64,000 nucleotides of DNA from Oscarella lobularis (lineage: Eukaryota > Porifera > Homoscleromorpha > Homosclerophorida > Oscarellidae): positions 2,046,001 through 2,110,000 of the forward strand of contig NC_089192.1 in assembly GCF_947507565.1 (NCBI RefSeq), read 5' to 3'. The notes below the pieces were generated by a model that saw only the letters and a program-made list of their open reading frames with translations, made no database searches and was not told the DNA's origin. The position numbers were made by a program, and so were the translations under genes. Positions 57,601-64,000 of this stretch are shown here, one piece after another; within the stretch, counting starts at the first letter, position 1; each line of letters opens with the position of its first letter.

Positions 57601-58458
57601 AGATTTGAACACGCCAATAGGTAAGTGCACGTTTCCCGTTTAGTTTTCGTCCGCGTCTCGACGCGGAGAACGACGTATAGCGTAGAAGCAATTCTGTTCC
57701 CTCTTTCTACTCTCCAATTTTTTTTCGCGACGCGCGCGTAATCCTTTCGCCATTTGTTGATCCCTTATCACGCGGACTCTCACTTAATTTGTTTCATTTC
57801 ATTTCCTTCTTCTTGTTCTTTAGTTTCCCGACGAAAGAGCGAAGAAGAAACGAAGAAGAATGCCACGTGCCAGCGCGACGATCAGGTCACCCATTTGGGC
57901 CCCACTTGGTGTAGGCGTGCACTTAAGGGGCTGTGCTCTCTGTGTCGTACACGGTGCCAAGTGTCTGCAATGCCACTGCCCACGCTCGAGGGCATAGAAA
58001 AATTTCCGACAGTCTAAACATTAGGTCTGATTCAAGGGCGGGTTGGGGTTCACGAGTGAGGACTGGTGGTCATTGCAGTGCTTGAAGCCCACTTGTTGTG
58101 TACGTTGCAGAGAGTGTAGTGGGACAACAAATCGATATAATGCAGTACAGTATTAGAACTTCCTCCCTTACGTGCTTGGTTTGCATCACTACGTTAGTTT
58201 GCACGGGTCCTCTGCCTTTGCACTAAGGTTTTAGTTGGTGGCTGCTAGTAGGGTAGGGCGTTTTGTGTAGTAGGCTTGCAGCTTCCCCTCACGTACTTAG
58301 CTAGCAGCCGCTACGTGCTTTAGACCATTTTTCAGTGGATTTTCAGGTAATCTAGGTTGATTAGAATATGGGCATACTATAGGTCAATAGATTTATAAGG
58401 TAATCTAGGTTTTTATCACGTGCCTGCTGTTCTTTTCTAGGGTAGTGTAGTAGGTTTC
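57601..58458. other. Intergenic region, nothing recognised
   Basis: About 860 bp of unique-looking sequence with no supportable ORF, RNA gene or repeat, apart from T-rich stretches. Confidence 0.45.
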
Positions 58459-58545
58459 TTATCTGCAGGTTTTTATTTCTTTCATAGGTTTTTATTTCTT
58501 TCTTAGGTTTTTATTTCTTTCAGGTTTTTATTTTTATTTTTTTAC
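58459..58545. repeat. T-rich tandem repeat (about 18-bp unit)
   Basis: AGGTTTTTATTTCTTTC-like units are repeated about four times with decay at both ends. Confidence 0.7.
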
Positions 58546-59239
58546 AAAATATTTCCATTCGATCGAAGACAAGTCGGATTCAATAGCAGCTTCAAGACCA
58601 TTAGAACATTTGATGTCAGCTTCCACCTCCTACAGCTAAATCGTCGACTCACTTTTGCTGGGTTTGAATTCGAAGGCTGAAGAGGGCCCGAAAGAAAATT
58701 TGTTGCGTTATGGCGGTAGGAGAATGTCCCGGAAGATGTCGTTTCTCGTGTTACAGGCGCGAACGACTTACGGAATAAGGGCTCGGGCTGCTTCTTTGCC
58801 ATGTCATCAGCACGACGTACGGGACTGTTTTCGTATCCGGGCTCTGGGCCTACTTTCTAAATCTTGCTCCATTCTACCTCTCCTTTGGCAGAGCGTACGC
58901 GAATGGTTCGTCAGCGTTGTCACTACAGCGTGCCCGTGCATCGCTTGCTTTTTTCCTGAAGGGGATCCTCGTTGTGGAGAACGCGCCTGGAAATTAAGCT
59001 TTCTCCCACGAAGAAGCCTATTGAAAGTTAGCCGTTCCCGCAGCTAGAGGAAACTGTTTCGCGTTTTCTTGCGTCACCCTTTGGCGTGCGCAGGGACGAA
59101 CACGAAGCCGAAGTAAATCGATTTCGCACTGCCACACCCACTATTTGGACGTCCACACCCACTGGCCACCACGAAGCTACCGATTTCGCACACCCACTAT
59201 TTAGACGTTCACACCCACTGTCGCTTTTTTTGACGCTCT

Positions 59240-59645
59240 GGTACATATGAGCGATTGGACCCGATATAGTCACCGGAATTTGTTCCTATTGACTATTGAG
59301 AATGCGTGGTAGCGTCTTCCTTTCGTTAGTGTAACAGCCGACGGCGCGAATAATTCGCCGCGGCATCTCGTTAGAGTGAGTCTACTCCGCCCCGCTTTTA
59401 GTCTATGTCATCAAACCATGCATTAGCTTAATTCAATCAAAATCTGATCTGTTTTATCCGTATTGAACGCCCCTGACATTTTCCTTACAGCTGCGTCTCG
59501 AAATTTGGATATCACCGCATCTCAGAAAAACCTTTTAGAGCCGTTTAGATTACCCCACTCATCGAACTGATAGAGATTACGGTCTTTGTAATCTTCGCTA
59601 ACTGACGCGGGAAGTTTACATTCGATCCTAGGGAGGAGCGAGAAA
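59240..59645 (+). repeat. Dispersed repeat B, copy 2
   Basis: Starts near ATGAGCGATTGGACCCGATA and runs through AATAATTCGCCGCGGCAT to GATAGAGATTACGGTCTTTG, collinear with 54390-54960. Confidence 0.75.
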
Positions 59646-59699
59646 GGCGTGGAAGCCGCGGGCGCCGGCCGCCGTGATATGCCGGTAGGAGGCGCGAGT

Positions 59700-60290
59700 A
59701 ACTTGAATCGCCGCCGCATCTCATTTAGTGAGCCAACGCCCCGCTTCTAGGGTAACAACTAACAAAGCCGTCCCATCGTTCCGCCTCTATGCTCGATCTG
59801 ACGACTCAGTGTTACTGTTAGCAGGTAAAGAAGCGGCTGAACTGTTTTCGCTATACGAGTTCTCGAAAGTATAAAGTGTTTCGTGCAAAATGTGCATGTC
59901 GCCACCAAGTTTAATTCTTCTCCACTTTGCTTCCAGCGACGCTACTCGGCTCGTATTCGGTGATTTTGGCTGATTTAGGGTTTTGCTCCGTAGAAACGCA
60001 AGGCCAACGTAGGAAAGAGCCTAAAAGGGCCTCATGCAGTTTCTGGGCGTGGTATATAAAAACGATCTTTCTAAAATGGAGCCCTATTCTTCGGTTTTGC
60101 CTCCTGCAGAGAGGTAAACAGTGGTCATCTCAGCACATGGCCGGCAGGCCGAGGCAAAGCGAAAAGCGGTATAGCGCACATGTAGCTGCTATGAATGGCT
60201 GTGTCCTGGTGATAGAGCCGTGAGGCGGTAAGGAATCATGGGTGATAGCATGCAGTGGGTGTGCTCATGCATGGTCGTGTACACTGTTAC
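59700..60290 (+). repeat. Segmental duplication D, copy 1
   Basis: Collinear with 62660-63330: shared GCCAACGCCCCGCTTCTAGG, TTCTTCTCCACTTTGCTTCC and GGTAAACAGTGG.CATCTCAG blocks. The ORFs in it are not conserved between copies. Both copies keep a GGGCGTGGTATA(TA)AAA TATA-like site (about 60045 and 63076), so the unit may carry a promoter. Confidence 0.8.
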
Positions 60291-60796
60291 TATTTAATTC
60301 TTTTTTGCGTGCGTACAGAACTTCTGCCATGAATGAATGAAACCTTTTTTTGGTAACGCGATTTCATATCGTCGGGGAGAGACTACTAGCCAGTACTAGC
60401 CACACTAAAATTTTCCCTGCGGAAAGATGGGTTTGCTCTACAAAAAATACGGGTTAGGGCGTAAAAACGTCATTTCGTAACGTAAACGCAAGTGCTCTAT
60501 TTTGACGTCGAGTGCTTGACTTTGGCATCCCCTTTTTGGCTTCGCTCGAGATTTCGCCTTTGGGGCAACTTCACTGCGTAACTGATGCTCCCGATTGTCG
60601 TTGTTTACAGGCGAGGCTTTCCTAAAGGTGATTTTAGCCCGTGTATTGTGACTGCGAGATCAACATGACTTTGTTTGGTGCGGCCGAAGCCTTTTCGGGT
60701 CGCTCGACATCGATTTCCGGCTAACCGCCGCGCTCGCTCGCGATCGTAACGCAATTACGGCGCGATGCACGCAATAACGCAATTACGATCTTCCAG

Positions 60797-60844
60797 CCAA
60801 TCACCGGTGAGTCTACGGATTCTTGTATACTCGCCGGTGATTGG
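60797..60844. repeat. 16-bp inverted repeat hairpin
   Basis: CCAATCACCGGTGAGT at 60797-60812 pairs with ACTCGCCGGTGATTGG at 60829-60844 (one mismatch), with a 16-bp loop. No target duplication was recognised. Confidence 0.7.
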
Positions 60845-60883
60845 GTGCTTCTATAATTTGACCCCACCCTCTGTCACGAGGTT

Positions 60884-60950
60884 CCAGCCTTATGTTTGGG
60901 ACCATGCGTAGCGCGCGCGGGACCAAGCACAAGGCTGGACCCTCGAGCCT
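60884..60950. mobile_element. Hairpin element H, copy 2
   Basis: CCAGCCTT at the left pairs with AAGGCTGG at the right; the internal TTTGGGACCATGCG/CGCGCGGGACCAA arms and the AGGCTGGACCCTCGAGCCT tail match 56206-56272. Confidence 0.65.
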
Positions 60951-61169
60951 AGGTTTGTATCGAATTCACGTCAGTTTGTTCTTGAATAGATGGCTTACTT
61001 CACCATGCACATCGGGCATTCTAGCTCTTCCTCACTGAAAAAAGTAATGCGAGAAGAGTAGCTTCCTAACGCTACAGCGTAGCAGTAGCGACGCGTTTTA
61101 CGTCACAATCTCAATCGATGTTTGGTGTATGAATATATACGTAGCATGACATCCCTATTGGAATCTCCT

Positions 61170-61215
61170 AGACCCTCTCTGGGACACCGTTATACGGGTG
61201 TCATTGAGAGGGTCT
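61170..61215. repeat. Hairpin with GTTATAC loop
   Basis: AGACCCTCTC (61170-61179) and GAGAGGGTCT (61206-61215) are inverted, with partly paired GACACC/GGTGTC inside and a GTTATAC loop, the same loop word as in the element at 55158-55232. AACAGGCTAG follows at the right. It may be a degraded relative. Confidence 0.5.
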
Positions 61216-61424
61216 GGGGAACAGGCTAGTAGGGAGGAGGAGGTTAGGGAACAAGCAATCTAACTGCGAACCTGTCTGTTCGCGATAGAAATAAACACCT
61301 CGCAGCGAGCCAGGCTGTCAGTACAATATGCGCCGCCCTCTTGCTTGGATAATCTGTATATAGCTAGCGGACTTTTTCTGAAAAGGAGAACAAATTTTCG
61401 AACAATGAAACTTCTTGCAGAAAT

Positions 61425-61430
61425 TTTATT
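61425..61430 (-). promoter_or_regulatory. Polyadenylation signal AATAAA of the Cys-rich peptide gene
   Basis: Minus-strand AATAAA about 112 bp after the stop codon at 61542. Confidence 0.6.
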
Positions 61431-61541
61431 TCAACACTGAATGAATGAAAGAAACATCAATTTCACATACAGAAAAACATCACTTGCGAGAAACATCAAG
61501 TAGCAGTCTTGGATCAACTTGCACGCCGTTGGATCAAGGCG

Positions 61542-61877
61542 TTAGCTGCAGTAGGCCCAGGGAGCCCAATTGCACCCGGCGGAACCGCTGCAGCAAGCGT
61601 TGCAGCTGTATACCGGCCAACAGGCGCATGCTGTTCCAGTCGGCCAGCATCCAGTTTCTGGTTTGTAGCACTTGGGACCTTGTCCGATGTCAGCGCATGT
61701 CAATCCTTCACAGCAATTTCCAGCCTCTGGAACAAAGGAAGTACCATTCTTGATAACATCCTTGCATGGTTCGCCTTCGCCTTGACACTTAAGCTCATAC
61801 GACACGAATCGGACGGCGGAGAATTCGTAAGCTCCAAAGACAGCGGACAGAATAATGATGCAAGCGACCTTGTTCAT
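61542..61877 (-). CDS. Small secreted cysteine-rich (knottin-like) peptide, 111 aa
   Basis: ATG 61877 starts MNKVACIIILSAVFGAYEF, a signal peptide. The secreted part has 14 cysteines. The first six follow C-x6-C-x16-C-C-x4-C-x8-C, the inhibitor-cystine-knot spacing. The rest form a second Cys-rich segment with CAC, CC and two W-containing loops, ending AYCS. It is a single-exon gene with a TATA box 62-67 bp upstream and AATAAA downstream. Peptides of this kind act as protease inhibitors, channel ligands, antimicrobial or structural peptides. The sequence does not tell which. The preceding in-frame GTG is not a likely start. Confidence 0.78.
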   Translation of the reverse strand: MNKVACIIILSAVFGAYEFSAVRFVSYELKCQGEGEPCKDVIKNGTSFVPEAGNCCEGLTCADIGQGPKCYKPETGCWPTGTACACWPVYSCNACCSGSAGCNWAPWAYCS

Positions 61878-61938
61878 CTTCACTCAACTGGGATAACTTC
61901 GCGTACTGTACTGAAAGAGTCTCGGTTTGACGAGGCTG

Positions 61939-61944
61939 TTTATA
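61939..61944 (-). promoter_or_regulatory. TATA box (TATAAA) of the Cys-rich peptide gene
   Basis: Minus-strand TATAAA about 65 bp before the ATG at 61877, correct spacing for a TATA promoter with a ~35-nt leader. Confidence 0.65.
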
Positions 61945-62484
61945 GAAGGCTAGAACCCCACACGAAGTCGATAGGCGGGACTTCGCAATCACGATAATCA
62001 ACAATTGTCACGAAAATAGAATTGCCACCTGTGGAGGGTTCATGGAAAGCGTCCGATATCGATCTCTTCTAAACAGAAGCCTTCGTCTTTGATGTCGTCT
62101 GTTGTCTACCGCAAAGAGTAAACAGAGGCAATCTTCTCTTACCACCTGGAAAGGATTCTAGGCAAGCTATTTCATGTAGTGCTTGCGTATTGGCGGAAGC
62201 TGTAGTGGTTGTGTAACAGTCAAGGCTGTGTTCGTTCAGTTTAGTGAAAACGACCAAGAATGAGTACACCCACTGCATGCGATCACCCATGCATCCTTAT
62301 CGCCTTCACGGCGACATGGAAATCGGCGGCAAGTCTCTGTAAGATAATGGCTCGGGCGTTTGATACCCCCAGGACGCGCCTCTATGCTCAATCTGTTTAA
62401 GCTAGCATGTAATGAAGCGTGTAAACTGTTCGCCCGGGCGGTGCGTCGGTTGTCGCCGGGCCGGCGTAAGCTGCGTGGGGACCG

Positions 62485-62640
62485 GACTCATATGAGCGAT
62501 TAGACCCGATTTAGTCACAAGAATTTGTAGGCACCAGGTGGAAGATTCCCTTCTTTGACGATATTCAGAATGCAAGGTGGCGTCTTCCTTTCCTTAGTAA
62601 AACAGCCGACGGCACGAATATAATCTTAAGCGCGAAAGGC
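62485..62640 (+). repeat. Dispersed repeat B, copy 3 (short)
   Basis: Shares ATGAGCGATTAGACCCGATT, GTGGCGTCTTCCTTTCCTTA and ACAGCCGACGGC.CGAATA with the longer copies, then passes directly into duplication D. Confidence 0.65.
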
Positions 62641-62659
62641 GTGGAAGCCGCTGGCCAGT

Positions 62660-63330
62660 GATCTGCCGCATCTCATTTAGTAAGCCAACGCCCCGCTTCT
62701 AGGGTAAGAACTAACAAAGCCATGCCATCGATTTACTTCGATCGCGTTTCGCCTCTATTCTCTATCGGACGACTCAGTGTTACTGTAAGCATGTACAGAA
62801 GCGACAGAACCGTTTTCGCTATATGCTTTCTTGAAAGTATAAAGTGTTTGGTGCAAAAACAAGCGAGAGTTGCCCATGCAGGAATTAAACCAGTCCATGA
62901 CGCCCACCAAGTTGCATTCATTCTTCTCCACTTTGCTTCCAGCGGCGCTACTCTGCTCGTATTCGCTGACTTTGTGGGTCTGACTTAGGGTTTTACTCCA
63001 CACAAACGCGCAAGGCCAACGTAGGAAAGAGCCTCAAAGGGCCTCAGTTTCTGGAGTCACGGAGTCGGAGCGTTGGGCGTGGTATAAAAACAATCCTTTT
63101 TAGCATACGCCCTATTCTTCGGTTTTGCCTTCTGCAGAGAGGTAAACAGTGGCCATCTCAGCACATGGCCGGCAGGCCGGGGCAAAACGAAAAGAAGTAT
63201 ATGGTGCTATAGCGTAGATGTAGCAGCAATGAATTGTTGTGTCGTGATAGAGCCGTGATGGCGATAAGAAATCATGGGAGATCACATGCATTGAATGCAT
63301 GGATGCATGTGCTAATGCATGCTTGTGTAT
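62660..63330 (+). repeat. Segmental duplication D, copy 2
   Basis: Collinear with 59700-60290. In both places duplication D lies directly after repeat B, so B+D probably moved or duplicated together. Confidence 0.8.
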
Positions 63331-63474
63331 GGTTAGCGCCGCTTGTGTCTAACTCTCTTCATCTACACCGTGCGAACGTGACCCTGACAGCGACACAACC
63401 GGGTACCCCCGCCAATACGTAGAAGCCGAAGAGAAACAAAGGCTTCAGTTTAGATGAGATAGATGCACGCTTTG

Positions 63475-63532
63475 CCCTCCCCCCTCCCTCCCCCCTCCCC
63501 CACCCCCCTCCCCCACCCCCCACAGCATTTAC
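63475..63532. repeat. C-rich low-complexity tract
   Basis: Almost pure C with T and A interruptions (runs of 4-6 C). The minus strand has multiple G4-6 runs and could form a G-quadruplex. The remainder to 64000 shows no gene. Confidence 0.8.
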
Positions 63533-64000
63533 CCTAAAATGGTTGATTTACCTAATTGCAAAGTCCCGCCTATCGACTTCTTGTGTGGTTTCCCTGTTCT
63601 TAAGGTAACCAGCCTCGAAAAACCGAGATCCTTTCAGTATCTGTCTCGCCATATATACCGTGGATATGATCGATGGAACTTTGGGCTCGGAATTATATGG
63701 GAACCTTTTTGTACTCTGCTGCATCGCGAAGCAGGTATCTAGTCTACTAGACTTCGAGAAAAGTATCTAGACAACTAATTGAGTAGTTCAACAACACGAG
63801 CGGCCACAGACAGTCTCTTTCTAAGCTGTACAGGCTGTCGTAAAACGATTTCTATGTCTACAGGAACTCTTCTGTTAGCGCGCGTATCATCGCTGTTTCG
63901 ATTCGCCCAGGGGGGGTCGTTCGCTACCGCGCGTTAGGTCGTCCGAAGTTGGCTGAAACTCCGTCTTTTCCTTTACTAGCATATCTTTTTTTCTTTCCAT

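Noticed and set aside
58655-59047. Plus-strand 130-aa ORF
   Set aside because: Biased composition and no domain; it ends in repeat-like sequence.
1-64000. Bacterial or viral origin of any segment
   Set aside because: No operon layout, Shine-Dalgarno spacing, phage, polymerase, integrase or capsid-like genes were seen; genes carry spliceosomal introns.

Overview
The window is animal nuclear DNA. It has spliced genes with GT-AG introns of mostly 47-67 bp, TATA boxes about 35-70 bp upstream of several start codons, and the extracellular and signalling domains of an early-branching metazoan: SRCR, sushi/CCP, EGF, ephrin-like cysteine-rich, LDLa, NTR, an insulin-receptor-class tyrosine kinase and an RNF213-type AAA+ giant. 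Compact genes, SRCR+CCP secreted proteins and an insulin-receptor-like RTK fit a sponge best. That placement is inference and cannot be proved from the window. No tRNA, rRNA, CRISPR or intact transposase gene was recognised.

Layout: 0-1 kb holds repeat relics. 1.06-17.8 kb (minus) is one huge exon of about 5,580 codons encoding an RNF213-like AAA+ protein. It has three P-loops and no visible RING or RZ finger, and it ends in an acidic linker followed by several ubiquitin-like-looking domains. 20.6-21.2 kb (minus) is a dead copy of the C-terminus of the EGF/CCP/NTR gene, broken by a perfect palindromic insertion. 21.8-24.8 kb (minus) is a secreted protein with seven SRCR domains and a terminal CCP, one domain per exon. 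26-36 kb is a decayed, repeat-rich region with LRR (ZYG11/ZER1-like) and ankyrin pseudogenes, a broken beta-sandwich gene, a minisatellite, and a divergent pair of small secreted prohormone-like genes (30.4-30.65 kb minus, 31.8-32.1 kb plus). 38.3-39.3 kb (minus) is a four-exon secreted protein of unknown family. 42.2-45.0 kb (plus) is the intact mosaic CCP/EGF/ephrin-like/LDLa/NTR protein. 46.4-48.75 kb (minus) is the 3' part of an insulin-receptor-like kinase with two GC-AG introns and two apparent frameshifts. 51.5-53.3 kb (plus) is a coiled-coil/TKL-type kinase gene with one apparent frameshift. 53.5-64 kb is mostly duplicated and palindromic repeats around one small secreted cysteine-rich (knottin-like) peptide gene at 61.5-61.9 kb.

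The genes do not form an operon-like pathway, but many encode secreted, adhesive or receptor proteins, or possible innate-immune factors. Exon structures for the SRCR, four-exon, kinase and mosaic genes were worked out by hand from splice sites and reading-frame phase. They are predictions without transcript evidence. Most of the RNF213-like gene's 5' exons, and the first exons of the SRCR and RTK genes, were not found.
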